NCBI RefSeq assembly: GCF_030445035.2
Contig: NC_080701.1
Coordinates: forward strand, 20,738,798 to 20,802,797
Reading direction: 5' to 3'
Source of the DNA: Dasypus novemcinctus
Lineage: Eukaryota; Chordata; Mammalia; Cingulata; Dasypodidae
DNA length: 64,000 nt
Positions within the stretch are counted from its first letter, which is position 1; each line of letters starts with the position of its first letter. The translations under genes were made by a program, and so were the position numbers. The notes beneath the pieces were generated by a model that was not told the origin of the DNA, did not search any database, and worked only from the letters and a program-made list of their open reading frames with translations. Shown here one piece after another: positions 1 through 16,997 of the stretch.

Positions 1-508
1 CCAGTGTTCCCACTACTACTAATCTCTTTAATAAATATGCTAGAGCCCTATTTCCAAATGATCTAAATCATCGTTGTCATTAGAATTAGAATGGAAAAGC
101 TTCAGGTGGTAATGGTTGATTTTTCATTCTACTTACAAACTTTAGCTAAGTAATCCCATCCCACCTTATATTTTTAAATATGTTCTATAAACTCTGGAAA
201 GGGTATTTACTACCACACACCCTTTCCAGCCACCTCCTCGCCCAACATAGTAAAATATTAATCTATTAAAGCAGAAAAGTTGGAAGTCTCGAGCTGTGCT
301 GAGAGCTGTGGAATTCTCTTAGAACTAAATATCATAAATAATAGAAATATTAATGAACTGATGTCGTAGACTGAACTAAAGATTCAGTCCTCTTTTTAGG
401 TATAAACTATTACTGTTGGGAAAATAAACTATTTTTGTTTAACTTCATCTTAGTATTTCTATGCTTTCACATTTGGCACTTCATTCCTTTTAATTAAGTA
501 AGTGTTTC

Positions 509-514
509 TTTATT
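509..514 (-). terminator. STAR: Candidate STAR polyadenylation signal AATAAA
   Basis: Reads AATAAA on the minus strand, about 600 nt after the STAR stop. It is the first canonical hexamer downstream of the gene. Confidence 0.55.
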
Positions 515-1112
515 TTGACTGGTGCTCATGGAAGAAATAGGGGAACCAGTCTAATGACTAGTTTTGTATTTTTCCATTAAAACAGTTATAGATTTCTGGA
601 AAGTACCTATTGAGGGGAGTTACTTGCTGCTTTGGTGTGGCTCTCTACTCACTTTTGGAGGACCGAAGGGTTGCTTGAGCCTCCTTTGTAAGGCTCTGCT
701 TGGTCCAGACATGCTGCCTGCAGGGCAGGGAGTTCTTAAGTCCATGAAGAGTGAAGTCCCACTCTCTGTACTTAGCACCCCCCACATCCATGTTGGCCAT
801 AGCATTTTAAGATATTTTTAGGTGGGCAAATAAGGACCCAGAAAAAAAAGTTACACAAATATTTTGGGAGCCTTCATTTCACAGCTAATCACTGAATGAA
901 GTGAGAAGGCTCTTCCTGATTACCTAAGAGCCTCATCTGAATTTTCTTAGTAGATAAGATTTGACCAAGCTGATTCCCAGTATCACTTTTTACACAGTAC
1001 CACCCCATCCCACTGTACCCAGGTGAAGATCTTAAACAGATTTTCAGGCTTTCAGCCTGATGAGCATGTACGCAACTGCAAGTAAGTTCCAATGGGATCA
1101 GCAGGCTGGTCT
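509..1112 (-). other. STAR: Probable STAR 3' untranslated region
   Basis: Follows the STAR stop codon. The first clear AATAAA on the minus strand is at 514-509, giving a 3'UTR of about 600 nt, in line with the major mammalian STAR transcript. A longer alternative 3'UTR reaching toward base 1 is possible. The cleavage site cannot be fixed from sequence alone. Confidence 0.6.
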
Positions 1113-5784
<4,672 letters not shown>

Positions 5785-5872
5785 TCAGTGTGCCAGCTGC
5801 TGTCCTCCCTGAGCCCGCCAAGGTCTGCCCCTGGGTCCTGCAGCTGCGGCTGGGGCCCGGCGCGCTCTGCGT

Positions 5873-5879
5873 CTTAAAT
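5873..5879 (-). promoter_or_regulatory. TATA-like box of STAR
   Basis: ATTTAAG on the minus strand, located as the noncanonical TATA element of mammalian STAR, about 140 bp before the ATG. Confidence 0.75.
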
Positions 5880-5911
5880 GCCCCCAGCTGAAGGCTGTGC
5901 TTCATCACTGG

Positions 5912-5917
5912 AGATAA
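5912..5917 (-). promoter_or_regulatory. GATA site in STAR promoter
   Basis: TTATCT on the minus strand (AGATAA on plus), embedded in a T-rich stretch next to the CRE/AP-1-like element. This is the arrangement of the GATA4/6 site in other mammals. Confidence 0.7.
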
Positions 5918-5946
5918 AAAAGCCATCTGTCACTGTACAAAGGAAG

Positions 5947-5955
5947 GGGTCAAGG
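5947..5955 (-). promoter_or_regulatory. SF-1 (NR5A1)-type site, distal element of STAR promoter
   Basis: CCTTGACCC on the minus strand, about 70 bp upstream of the TATA-like box. It matches the position of the key NR5A1 element in mammalian STAR promoters. Confidence 0.75.
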
Positions 5956-6139
5956 ATGCAGGCATTGCCTCACACCACTGCTTTGGCCGTTTGTGGGGAG
6001 CATGTTGGGGCAGGTCACAAAATGGAGAGTTGTGTCAGCCTGGATGGAGGAGAGAGAGAAGCAGCTGAAAGCACGGCAGTTTAGAAGAATGCATACAATC
6101 GTAGACAACTAGCACCTCAAAAAGCACTTGGGGTACTAT

Positions 6140-6265
6140 CTAAAATCAGATTTCTAGCTTTCATCCTTTGAAACCTCAGGTTTAGTAAGTCCGGAGTTGA
6201 GGTTCAAAAACCTGCATTTAAAAACTGAAATTTCCAGGTGATTGAAATGCAGGTATTCTGTGGAC
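6140..6265 (+). repeat. MER5-like hAT DNA transposon relic
   Basis: Resembles the MER5A family, with 'aaacctcaggtttagtaag' and 'aacctgcatttaaaaactg', then 'ccaggtgattgaaatgcag'. It is non-autonomous and old. The call is by memory of the consensus. Confidence 0.5.
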
Positions 6266-6289
6266 TACATACTATACATTTTTTTCCTA

Positions 6290-7036
6290 TTGCTTTTCTT
6301 TAATTTTTTATTGTGGTAACATACACAATGTAATATTTCCCGTTTTAATCCCGTTTATACAATTCAGTAGTGTTAGTCACATTCACAATCTTGTGCTACT
6401 GTCACCCCAGACAGAAACCCTGCACCCACTATGCGTTAATTCCCCCTTCTCCCACCTCTATTTTATATTTTGTCTCTTAAGAATTTGCATATTCTAGATA
6501 CTTCATGTAAGTGAGATCATACAATATCTGTCCTTTTGTGTCTGGCTTATTCCACTCAACATGATATCTTCAAGGTTCATCCATGAAGTAGCACACATCA
6601 GAACTTTATTTCTTTTTAAGGCTGAGGAATAGTCCATTGTATGTATATAACAGATTTCGATTATCCGTTCATCTGTTGGTAGACAATTGGGTTGCTTCCA
6701 CCTTTTAGCTATTGTGAATTATGCTCCTATGGCCATTGATGTATATCTAAGTTCCTTCTTCCAGTTCTTCTGGATGTATACCTAGAAGTGGGATTGCTGG
6801 GTCATGTAATTCTGTACTTAACTTTCTGAAGAACTGCCAAACTGTTTTCCACAGAGGCTGCACATTTTATATTCCCACCAACATAGGAGTGTTCCTATTT
6901 CTCCGTATACTCCCAACACTTGTTGTTGTTGTCTGTTTTCATAAAAGCCATTCTTCAGGGTGTGAAGTGGTATCTCATTGTGGTTTTGATTTGCATTTCC
7001 CTAATGGCTAATGATGTTGAACATCTTTTTGTGTTG
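6290..7036 (-). repeat. L1 3' end fragment, antisense
   Basis: Contains the antisense hallmarks of an L1 3' end: a 'tattgtggtaacatacaca' start, a central block about a sticky 'tccattgtatgtatata' stretch, 'gaagtgggattgctgggtca' and 'ctgccaaactgttttccac'. It lies about 450 bp upstream of the STAR promoter. No intact coding. Confidence 0.85.
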
Positions 7037-7039
7037 TGC

Positions 7040-7215
7040 GCTATACACTGTCCTTACAGATGAGACTGAAGTCCAGAGAGTGGAAGTGACCTGTTCAAGG
7101 TCAAGTAGCTGGTCATCAGGACTGGGACAACGTAATTCCTCTGACCTTCCTTCCATCCATCTTCATAGGATTCCTGGACACTTCATATGTTCAACTCTTT
7201 ATTTATTCATCCATT
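7040..7215 (-). repeat. MIR-like fragment
   Basis: 'cttacagatgagactgaag' and 'gtgacctgttcaaggtcaag' match an antisense MIR core with substitutions. Confidence 0.55.
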
Positions 7216-7559
7216 TATATAAACAACCTTTACCAAAGTCCTCTTCTGAGGCAGTTCCTTCGTGGCTTCCTCTCAGAGGCACTGGAGTGAGGATGATACC
7301 TCAGGGCCCAGTGGGGACTTAGCCCTGTAAGCTCACAAAACAGACGGAACTGCCCATTGAAGTAAGGAATGGGGATCTGGGCCTGGACAGCCCCCTGCCT
7401 CCCTCCTCACACTTTCCCTAAGTAGCCTGGGCTGGGCAAGATGTGCCATAGGGCAAAAAGAAAAGACAGTGTGCAGTAGGCTCACCCCAGTCTTTCTTTT
7501 TGGGATCCCCATGCTGATAAGCTGGGACTCAGGAGGCAGCTGAGTCTCCTCTGCAATTC

Positions 7560-8960
7560 CCACACAGACCACCTAGTGAGGTGATCACCTTGAGGGAGAT
7601 CTCTCCCAGACTGACAAAAGCTTTTCCTTCAAGGGTGACCTCAGGTTGCTCTTAAATCAGATTCACCTGGCAAGAATGCTGAGGGTAAAGAGCATCACAC
7701 TGTACTTGTCCCTGGCCTAGGCTCTGCCTTGGGTTTGTGGGAGAGTTCTGGGTCTCACTGCCTGGAGGTAAGCAGAAGATGTGAAAATGGGGAGCAGTAG
7801 CAAGTCTCCACCCACTCTAGCTCTCCCTCACTCCCGAGAGGATAAAAGTAACAGAAGTCTGCTCAGAGCCAAGCCATGTGCCTGGAGCCCTTGGAGAACA
7901 GGAAGGCCTCATACTCTCTGGTCAAGCAATGCCCATTCCTGCCCCTGCCCATTCCTCAGGGCCCACCCTGCCCCTCCTCCTCTGGGAAGCTGACCAACCT
8001 AAACTTCCACCTTAAACTTCCCGAGCAGCTTGCTCTGACTCACACCTTACTGTCAGTACCCTGGAGGCCTATCTCAGGTCTTGATTTGTTGAACATTTCC
8101 CCTGTTTATCTCTTCTGTGGAGCATCCACCGCCCCACCGCCAGCGCGCAGCTTGAGGGGGGCACAGAGCAGATTCTGGCTTCATCTCTACTGGGCGACCA
8201 ACTGGGAAGCAGTTGACTTAGGAAACCTGCCGCGGCCCTGGCAGTGTTGCGAAGAAGACTGCACAGAGGGGAGAGGCCTTAGTCTGTTGTCAGTCTCCAG
8301 TCCTGCCCCTGCCCTTTGCCTTTCACAGACGTGGAAAGAGAGAGTGCAGAGGTAGGGTGCTGGGCAGGCTGGAGCGCCGGTGACCCCGGGCTTCTACCTC
8401 GGCCTGTGCTTGGTACATGTGCGCCCGCGTGCACGTGCTCGCCTGCGTGTGCCTGCCCTCTGGGAGGTGGTGAGTGGGGAGGGGTCATTATGGGACAGGC
8501 CGTGCAGATAATGTTCAAGGCCCTGCTGTTGCCATCTGGGGAGAGTTATGGCCATTCGGAGAGGAGGAGGCGGTGTGGGGAAGCCAGAGGACAGAGGCCT
8601 GTGGCTGTTGCTGATGTCAGAAAGCTGCCGTTGGCTCAGGGAGGGGGCTGCTGAGTGACCTTCCCCAGGGCCAAGGCTCTCTTCCTCATCCTTTCCAGGC
8701 TGGCTGACTCGTTAACTCTCGCTGTCCCTCTGAGCGCTAAGGGGAGAGAGGGCTCAGAATTTCCTCTGGTTCTGGAAGTTACCTGCGTCTAACTTTGCTT
8801 TTTGACGAGGAACGAGGACAGGGCCCGCAGGGGAGGAGACCTCATGGACACCATCCAGGAGGGAGGATAACCCAGAGACCAGGCTCAGGCAGTGCCAAGA
8901 GCCCGAGACAAAGACTCCAGGATGAGGGAGGGGGGAGGGCCTTGGGAGCAGGAAGGGGGC
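7560..8960. other. GC-rich non-repetitive intergenic block upstream of STAR
   Basis: About 1.7 to 3.1 kb upstream of the STAR start region. I see no transposon signature and no convincing gene. It contains several nuclear-receptor-like half-sites: a 12-bp palindrome AGGTGATCACCT at 7579-7590, TGACCTCA at 7636-7643, TGACCTT at 8656-8662 and CCAAGGC at 8671-8677. It also has GC-rich stretches around 8120-8270 and 8370-8480. It may be regulatory. Overlapping short open frames here have no recognisable protein similarity. Confidence 0.35.
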
Positions 8961-8963
8961 TCC

Positions 8964-9390
8964 ACTCATTCATTCATTCAACAACCCTTTATTGAGTGTC
9001 TTCTATGTATCTATTACAATTAGGAAAAAATGAATCACCTGACATAGTATGAGGTTGGGGAACACATACGTTTTAGAAGTACAGAGGAAGGGAGGGAGGA
9101 GTGTTTGGAAGGCATCTGGGAGGAAGTGACATTTGAGCTGAGTCTGGAAAGTAGGTTTGTGGTAGGGGCTGGAGACAGCAAGCATGGGGCGAGGGCGTTC
9201 AGGTAGAGCGAGTGACCGAGAGGGGGAAAGGCTCTGAGCACTGAGAGCTGGTGTCTTGGGCAACTCAGCTGCTCAGTGTGCTGTGGGCACCATGAAATAT
9301 TTGAAGGGTGCGGTGGGAGGTGAAGGCTGGAGAGAGTCAGAAGTCAAAGTCTGAAGGGTGGGAGTGGTAAGATTGCGCCTCAGGTTCCTA
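8964..9390 (-). repeat. L2-like LINE fragment
   Basis: Starts with the typical antisense L2 end (a cattcattcattca run, then 'acaaccctttattgagtgtc'). It later shows 'gaagtgacatttgagctgag', which is also L2-like. Diverged. Confidence 0.55.
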
Positions 9391-10879
9391 GGAGCCTGGG
9401 CCCTGGCTCAGAGGAGGTGAGCACTGGGCAACAGGACTTACCTTTTGGTTTACTGAACCTGTAGTATAGGCAAACTGTGAACTGCAGTGGAGAAGGCATT
9501 TCTTGGATCTGAACTTGAGTTTCTTTTGCTGTAAAAGCACTGAGTTTGCTTTTTTTCTAGTAATCTCAGATGGTTGCAAGGCCTAAATGAGGTAACACTC
9601 CATGAAAAGCCCACCCACAAGGTGAAGTCCAGAGTTCTTAGCCCGGTCTGCAGGCCTTCCCGGCCTTACCCTGGCTTGCCTCTCCAGCCGTGCTCGCTCT
9701 GAGGGGTCTGCCTGCAGTTGGCCCACCCATAGCTTCTCACCATTGAAGGCGACGCACAGTATGATCTCCCTCCAAGTCTTCTCTGTGGCTCACTCATCTT
9801 ACTCTTTAAGTAGAATTCAGTAATTTTTCCTTTGGGCCCTTTTATAAATATTTATCACAGTATCACTAAGATTTCACCCATGCTCCCTTTTTTTTTTTAT
9901 GTCTGCAAATCAAGTAAGGACCTGTAAACTGTAAGAATTGGGACTTTTTCCTATTAGTTTTATAGTCCCCAGTGTGTACCACAGAAGCAGATTACAATTA
10001 ATAGATACTGAAGACACGTTTAATAAATGATTGAAAAACACAGAGCCTGGCACTTTGTAAACTCTCAGTAAATAATGGTTTCCTCCTATCTCTTAGGAGT
10101 GGCCAGCCTGGAAGTGGGAGCAAGCCGTGGACTGTTTATAGGGTATATACTTATTCAAATGGAGTGTTTCCTCCATAAGAAGATGCAGAAAGTTAACTTT
10201 TTGTTGGGCTTCTTGACTTCTTGGGTTTGAGGTAATCACATCCCTTTAGAGTATATATTATGTGATTTAACATTTAATTCCTTAATCTGAGTTGGCCACC
10301 ATTAATTCACAAGTATCATTCTTTTTTGTCCCACCCCCACCCCCCTCCCGCCCCGAATCGGGGCTCCTGTCTCCTGGCTTCGCCAAGTCAGTGAAAAACA
10401 ATTAGAGTAGTGGTATTTCCCTGGCAGGCAGGCCAGCCCCCTCTCGGGGATGGGGGGGTGCCAGAGCCTCCCACTGATTCTTCACCCCTCATGTCTCTTC
10501 ACCGTGCCAGCCTAGAGTCAAGCTCAACAGGGTGTTCTTTCCCCCTGGATTCTGCCAAGGCTGCTCCCTTGGCCGGGGTTTCACTGCATAGTACGTAGGG
10601 ACTACGTAGGGAATCTCATTCAGCCACATCACTAATTAGGTGACGAGGCATTTGACTGCCTTTAGAGAATCATAGTTACTCCTGTCCTTTACCGTGCTTC
10701 ACTGAATTTCTTCCTTTGACATTCAGAGCACTGGGCAGAACTCACATTGCATCACCACCAGCTGCGTGTATCAGGCCTTCGTGTATCATTATTATTTGCA
10801 CGGAGACTGTGTTTAAGGGCATGGACTTTTTCCCAGAATGTCCCAAGAGTCTGGCATGGTGTTAGGGTTTCAGCAGATT

Positions 10880-11165
10880 ATAAGAGCCAATCTTAAGCAC
10901 TCATTCTGTGCAGGCACCAATCTACGCATAATATTACACATAATAACTTAGCTCATTCTCACAGCTATCACCCAAGATATGGCTACGAGGTATTATCCTT
11001 ACTGTATAGATGAGGACACGGAGGCACGCGAGATCAAGTAACTTGACCAAGCTGAGAGAGCTAGTAAGTGAAGAAACCAGGATGCTGAAAAAAAATCAGT
11101 CTGGCTCCAGAGTCTGTGCTCTCAGACTGCTTAACCTTCAAAAATCTCTTATCTGTCCCTGAAAA
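10880..11165 (-). repeat. MIR SINE
   Basis: One of the better preserved MIRs: 'tagatgaggacacggaggca' and 'caagtaacttgaccaagctg', then 'agctagtaagtgaagaaacc' and 'ctggctccagagtctgtgct'. Antisense to MIR. Confidence 0.8.
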
Positions 11166-11479
11166 ATGGGGCTGGTAGTTGCCTCTTATAGCATGTAACT
11201 GGCATTTAGTAGGTATTCAGAAATATTAGTGTGATGAATGACTTACTCTACTTTTAAACTGGGTTTGATCTCCTTGTTTCCCGCCACCCTCAATTTCAAT
11301 CAGATAAATGAGGCTTTGCGCTTCCTTGCTCCAGTACTTCTGGCCGGGAACAAAGTTAAAACTTCTGGTCTTTTGTAATTACTTTGACCAGAAGAGCAAA
11401 CTGTAGGCAGGTGGGCTGAATTTAACCTTCCAGATATTTTATTTGACTTGCAGACCTTTTTCAAGGCTATTTTGAGTTA

Positions 11480-11700
11480 GTTGCCAACATAAACTATAGG
11501 GACAGAAAACAGATCACTGGTTGCCTGGGGATGGGGGAGGTGGGAGGAGTTAAATACAAAGGGGCAGGGATATTAGAAATGACCTAAATCTTGATTGTAA
11601 TTGTGGTTACACAACTACATGCAGTTGTTAAAACTCAGAACAGTACACTAAAAGGGCAAATATTACTGTATATAAATTATATTTCCATAAATCTGACCAG
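11480..11700 (+). repeat. L1 3' end fragment, sense
   Basis: 'cagatcactggttgcctggg', 'gatgggggaggtgggaggag' and 'ttgtggttacacaactacat' are the sense 3'UTR pattern of an ancient L1. Confidence 0.65.
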
Positions 11701-12689
11701 AAAAAAATTTAGGCCCTAGAGATAGATTCCCAGGCAAATGGGCCTCCTGACCTTGAGATATGCCCAGCATTGAACCCTCCCTCTTCCTCCTTGCCTTCAT
11801 TCCTGGCCACCTGGTGCCCTGACACCACTCAATTTTCTGCGTTTCCAGAGCAACAATAATTGAGGTCATTTTCTATTCCTGGGTCTAGCCAAGTGGCAGG
11901 AACTGCTGCTGAGTGGCTGGAGTTAAGAGAGAGAAGAAAAGAATAGGTAGAAAATTGGAGGCTGAGAGGAAGTAGAGAGGCAAAGCAGTCAAGGAAGAAG
12001 GAGGAATGAGAAGGACTTGATTTAATTCTCTGGTTCCAAATAGCCCTGGCAGAACCCCAAGATTAGACCGCTAGGGGAATCCTATCCAAGGTATAATAGA
12101 ATGACCCACACCTTTGGGATAGACGAGCTGTGGATTTTGTTTGGTTTACTACGGTTGGTTTTCTAGTTCTCTCACACTAAAAGATCTTGGGAGATGGATA
12201 GGAAAATTTGCTTCTTTTCTTGGGCCACCTAGGTGGATATGAGATTTGCCAGTTGGGAAAATGAAGTAATCTCTTGCTCCCCTTATCCAGGGAACTCCTG
12301 GAATGGTGATACATAGGATGGGCACGGGGAACTGCAGCTTAGCTCTACTTGGAATGCAGTATGTAGGAAAAGACAATGAAGATTATGGAGTATCTGTTTA
12401 CTTCCAGCAACTCAGACAAGTCTCCCCCACCCTCCCTATCCCCATGTTTTCCTAGGACCCTCTTCCAGACATTTGTACAACAGTTGTCTCCAAACTCTTC
12501 ACACCTGGAGGGCTGTGGTCTACAGTGAAGGGAAACTGTTCCGGACATAAAGGGGGCATCTCCATATGCAATACAAGGGTTTCCACTAATCAGGCAACTC
12601 CTGGTTGCCCCAGAGGTCCAGTTGTCCTAACCTTTGGGTGCCCTACTGGTCTGTAAAGCATCTTAATTTTCCAGCCTGAGCTCACTGCA

Positions 12690-13000
12690 TGCTTTCATCC
12701 ATCCATCCAGCAAATATATATATATATTGAGACCTAACACAAGCCCGGCACCATTCTAGATTTTGGAGACACAGGAGGGAACAGCCAAAAAAATCTTCAG
12801 GGTTTATTTTTTAGTAGAGGAGGGGAGCAGAGAATAACATATAAAACTTTTGTAAGATATTTGCTAAAGTGAGAAATAAAGCTGGAAGAGGGAAAATGGT
12901 GGGGGGAGGTACAGGTTCCATCTTAAAGAGGTAGTCAAGGATGGTGACATTTGAGAAGGGTTCTGAAGGGAGTGAGAAGTATTCATGCAAATATCTGGAC
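12690..13000 (-). repeat. L2-like LINE fragment with AT microsatellite
   Basis: 'tttcatccatccatccagca', then an AT-repeat at about 12715-12728 and 'tgagacctaacacaagcccg'. Further on, 'ggtgacatttgagaagggtt' matches the L2 3' half in antisense. Confidence 0.5.
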
Positions 13001-13662
13001 AATTAAGCTCAGAGAAAGAAGAGCAAACTCTCCAGCCCCATTCAGGGCACAGAAGAGTTTTAGGGGTTGAGATGAAAAGATATGGGAATGGATATGTCTT
13101 TTTCCTAGTTAAAATAACATACAAAAAAGAAACATTACAGACTTACTACAAACTGAGGCAGTTTTCCAAATGTTTCTGACACCTAACCATAGTAAAAAAC
13201 ATTATTTTACATTGCCAATATATGTTTACACACATGTAGCAAGTTTCGCACATGACCCAATTTTATTATCTGTGATGCACTGTTTTCTGTTCTAGTTTTT
13301 TTTTTTTTTTTTAAAGTGCTAGTTATAATCCATGATATTGATTTCAAGACCTAGTAGTTTGGAACCTGGTTGAAACCAGGTTGATCATGTTGCAGGGACC
13401 CTGGCAAAAGCCTTACCTATCCCTGACAGCAGTAACAGATTGGGTGCCATCTTAAGTCTGTTGCACTGGTAGAACATGTGACACGTGAGTTTGTATCACA
13501 GTTGATATTCCTGCTCTGTGCACATTTACTCCAAGGTGGTAACTCAGACTAAACTGTCTCCTGCTACTCTTTCCGTGATTATGAGCAGGGCTGGTTTGAG
13601 TTTTCCTCAAGTTTAAAGCTGGAGGGTTCCACCAGTCTGCAACATCAACAAGAATGCCTTTA

Positions 13663-14001
13663 TGATGGTCAGGTTCATGTGTCAACTTGAGCAAACACTG
13701 GCCTGGTTGTTACTATGAGGACATTTCATGACTTAAGTCATCAGGAAGTTGATTCCATCTATGGTTGATTCCATCTACAACCAACTGAGGAGACAGCAAT
13801 GAGAGACATCTCATCCAATCAGATGGAGACTTTAAAAGAATAATTTCAGCAGCCAGAAGAGAGAATTTCCCTGTCTACTTCAGCCAGCCCTATGGAATTT
13901 GGACAAGCACATCTTCACAGTCATGTGGGACAATTCTCATTAAAGTCTCATAATATTTACAGGTATCTTCTGTTGTTTCCCCAGAGAACCTTCACTAATA
14001 T
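13663..14001 (+). repeat. LTR-like or nonautonomous element, family not identified
   Basis: Starts TGATGGTCAGGTTCATGTGT and ends near CAGAGAACCTTCACTAATA. The '...CTAATA' type of 3' end resembles MaLR-type LTRs. Interior 'caatcagatggagactttaa' supports an interspersed element. The family cannot be named with certainty. Confidence 0.4.
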
Positions 14002-15574
14002 ATCCTTCTTAAAATCTCACTGGCAGTGCTGGCTCCTAATGGGAAAGGAAGTTGGATAGAGTTCACCTTGTAGCATGTCTTTTGAAAGGCAAGAAAATCC
14101 TTCATTACCTCAACTGTGAAGGTAAGAGCCCCACAGATATGTACATATATAAATTTGGCAGGGGTGGGGAACTGTTCCATTAACTGCCTTTCCTCTCATT
14201 TCCTTTCCAGGTATCACAGTCCGTTGTTCCTGGGGCCATTTCTTGAGTTCTGCAGTGCTGCCATGAGTCTCACTTATGTCTGAGACCTGAGAGTAGAAAC
14301 TGTCCACAGCAGCTGCAAGTCATGTTTTGCCTGATGTGCCTGCTTTACCATTCAGCCTACACCACTGTCCAGTCTTCTTCACCTCTGGGATTCCCTCTGA
14401 CATTTCCCTGAGAAATCCTCCACATTGCAGTGTGAGGGTATCTGGCTCTGCTCAGTACACAGGGCCTGATGGGAGTCTGATACAGCAGGGAAAGGGGCGG
14501 GGCAGATACTGTGGTTTAAACTTAGCTAAAAGCATGCAATCTAAAAAGGTCAAGGGCTAAGGAAGGGGAGAAAAGTACAGCTGGCAGAGTTAAGAGCTAT
14601 GCTGTTATACTTAATTATTTTGGAATAAAGATGGTCAGGAAAGGAGCTTCAAAAGAACTTCCTTATTTTTCTCCTTTGAAAGCAGTCTCAAGGTAGGCCC
14701 TATTTTAAGAAACTTTAAAAAGATAAGCCTGAGGTGGGCAGAGCTGAGGGGAAGCCATTGTGCTAAGAAGCCTGGGGACTAAGAGGTAAGAATCAGGTAC
14801 TCTGGTTTCATCTTTTAGCACTGATTCTTGGCTGTTGCCTGTGTGACAAAGGTCTATAAGCAACATATCATGCATAATGACAGAAACCTCAATATAGCTT
14901 GGAAGTTCAGTAGATCCAACTGTTCTTAAGAGTGGAAATTAATTCCCTTTTTCTCCCTTTTGATCTAAGAATCTTAACTTTCATTACACTTGGAATTCTA
15001 TTTGAAGGAGGTTGAAAAGACAAAATTATAGTGAATCCAAATGTCTTTATGGAGGTGTCAGATATTATGAAACCATAGAGCTCAGAAAAACAAATGATGT
15101 TTTTCTGCTGATGCTTGAAGCGTATCTTATAGTCAGATAAAGTTTTTCACAATGCCTTCATGTACGTAATTAATAACAACTCTGGTTATTTAACTGTTAA
15201 GATTATGGGCAAAACATACTAGATAGATTGTTACAAGCCACTGTTTCTTCATACATTATCTACATTTTAGCTAACCCAATAATGAGTTGTTCAGAATTCA
15301 AATTGTTTTTAAAAATGCCCCAAATGCCTAGTTACTTATGAACAAATATTTTTATACTAAAAAACTTTTTGGGGGAAGATGTTTTTTTCCTCCTGTCACC
15401 TTTTCATGCTTGTATCTAATAAGAAATATAAATATTCCTTCATAAGTAACTAGGGGTTTTGAAAAAATACCTAAGCTCATAAAATGTTTAGTGTCTTTAT
15501 AGAATAATTCACATATAGCAAGTGGGCATTAATATGGAAAGGACAACTGTGTTTGTTTATAAAAAGGAAATACT
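14002..15574. other. Intergenic stretch without recognised features
   Basis: AT-rich unique-looking DNA between the STAR upstream region and the first DAS-type SINE. I see no exon, RNA gene or clear transposon. Two short direct-repeat-like 'cataagtaactagg'-type phrases occur near 15335 and 15440 in opposite orientations. Confidence 0.4.
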
Positions 15575-15988
15575 GGGAAGCGGATTTGGCTCAACAGCTA
15601 GAGCATCCGCCTACCATATGGGAGGGCCAGGGTTCAAACCCAGGGCCTCCTGACCCATGTGGTAAGCTGGCCCACATGTAGTGCTGATGCATGTAAGGAG
15701 TACCCTGCAACGCAGGGGTGTCCCCCACGTAGGGGAGACCCATGCGCAAGGAGTGCGCCCTGCAAGGAGAGCCACCCTGCAGAAAAAAAGTGTAGACTGC
15801 CCAGGAGTGGCACTGTACACAGGGAGAGCTGATGCAGCAAGATGACGCAACAAGAGAGAGACAGATTCCTGGTGCTGCTGACAAGAATGCAAGCAGACAC
15901 AGAAGAACACACAGCAAATGGACAGAGAGAGCAGACAATGAGGGAGGAGGGGAAGGGGAAATAAAAAATAGGTCTTTAAGAAAAAAAA
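15575..15988 (+). repeat. DAS-type tRNA-derived SINE, full length
   Basis: tRNA-like head (GGGAAGCGGATTTGGCTCAA with A box, then GGGTTCAAACCC as B box). Next come a body with the repeated 'gcaaggagtgcgccctgcaa' pattern, 'gatgacgcaacaagagagag', a C/G-poor tail and a terminal A-run. Flanks 'aaaaggaaatact' and 'aaaagggaatacc' look like a target-site duplication. It is the first copy of the family in the window and lies 0.7 kb past the LSM1 3' end. Confidence 0.9.
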
Positions 15989-16659
15989 GGGAATACCTGG
16001 AATAATTCTACAGATGAAAAAATAGAGAATCACAGAGGATGACCTACTTGTTCAAACCCAAAATGCTCACTGTGCTGAACAAAGTCAAATTTCAACCTCT
16101 GTCTCCTAACTCCTACTTCAGTTTACTGTCCATTAAACCACACCACAGTCTGTTATACTCACTATACAAGTGCAGCTGTTCAGTCATATTAAAAAAAGTG
16201 GCATCACCAAAGGCTGTCAGCCAATGAATGTACAGATTAACCTGGATATATAAGTCACTAAAACACCATTTTACTGGTGTTCCTTTTTGGTAATCATAGC
16301 AACAAAGGCTGAAGAATCAAGCCAAAGAACTAGAAAACCTAACTAAATTAACATTAAATTTAGAGAAAAAACCACCCTAGGAGAATGTTGGCTCTCATGG
16401 GAACTACTGGGAAACTCACCTGAAACCTCCTTCCTCCAGCCTGAATATTTGTATTTCTTACAGATACAAACATGAAGAGGGGATGGAGAGGAAGAAGACC
16501 CCCAAGGTATTTAGCATAAAAATATTCCTTCATCAGGAACTAGCAACTTGGAATTGTGACAGAAGGAGGAAGAAATCCAGTGTGTGGACTGCTTACACCT
16601 TTGAGAGAATCTTGCTTTTATCTCTTCACTGGAGGCAACTCAAATTTGAGGAATAACAT

Positions 16660-16997
16660 GACAGTTTTGAGATTCATATTTTATTTACAGGTAAATGAAA
16701 ACAGCCCCCTATAAAGTCTAATTTGGGAGAAGGAGAGCAATATAAAGTAGTAGTTGCTGGCTCCACAGTGACATGAGAAAGGAGTCCGTGTTACTGTTTC
16801 TTTAAACAAAGATTTGTTATTAAAAAAAAAAAAGTAGCCACATGATTTCTTCATGTTGCATATGTGAAAGACTTCAAAATAAGAATGATTTTTCAACACT
16901 CTACAGTCTCTGGTCAAATATGCATGGTTACTAGGATATCACTTTCATTTCAGTAGCAGCCTTTGCTTCCCAAGAGCAATAGCCCTGAGCAAAAGAC
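16660..16997 (-). other. LSM1: LSM1 3' untranslated region
   Basis: Runs from the stop codon to about 20 nt past the AATAAA at 16685-16680. There is no SINE within it. Confidence 0.65.
16680..16685 (-). terminator. LSM1: LSM1 polyadenylation signal AATAAA
   Basis: AATAAA on the minus strand, 313 nt downstream of the LSM1 stop. This gives a short 3'UTR like that of mammalian LSM1 mRNA. Confidence 0.75.

Noticed and set aside
1-500. Possible 3' end of ASH2L, the gene expected next to STAR
   Set aside because: No reading frame or splice signal for it was seen. The stretch looks like intergenic or STAR distal 3' sequence.
15591-16033. Open frames of 90-160 codons at 15591-16033, 21259-21594, 23177-23662, 29161-29625, 33201-33620, 46189-46511, 61818-62225 and 63689-63997, all sharing phrases such as [12 protein letters not shown] and [15 protein letters not shown]
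   Set aside because: They recur wherever a DAS-type SINE is present and read its antisense strand. The similarity comes from the repeat and not from a protein family.
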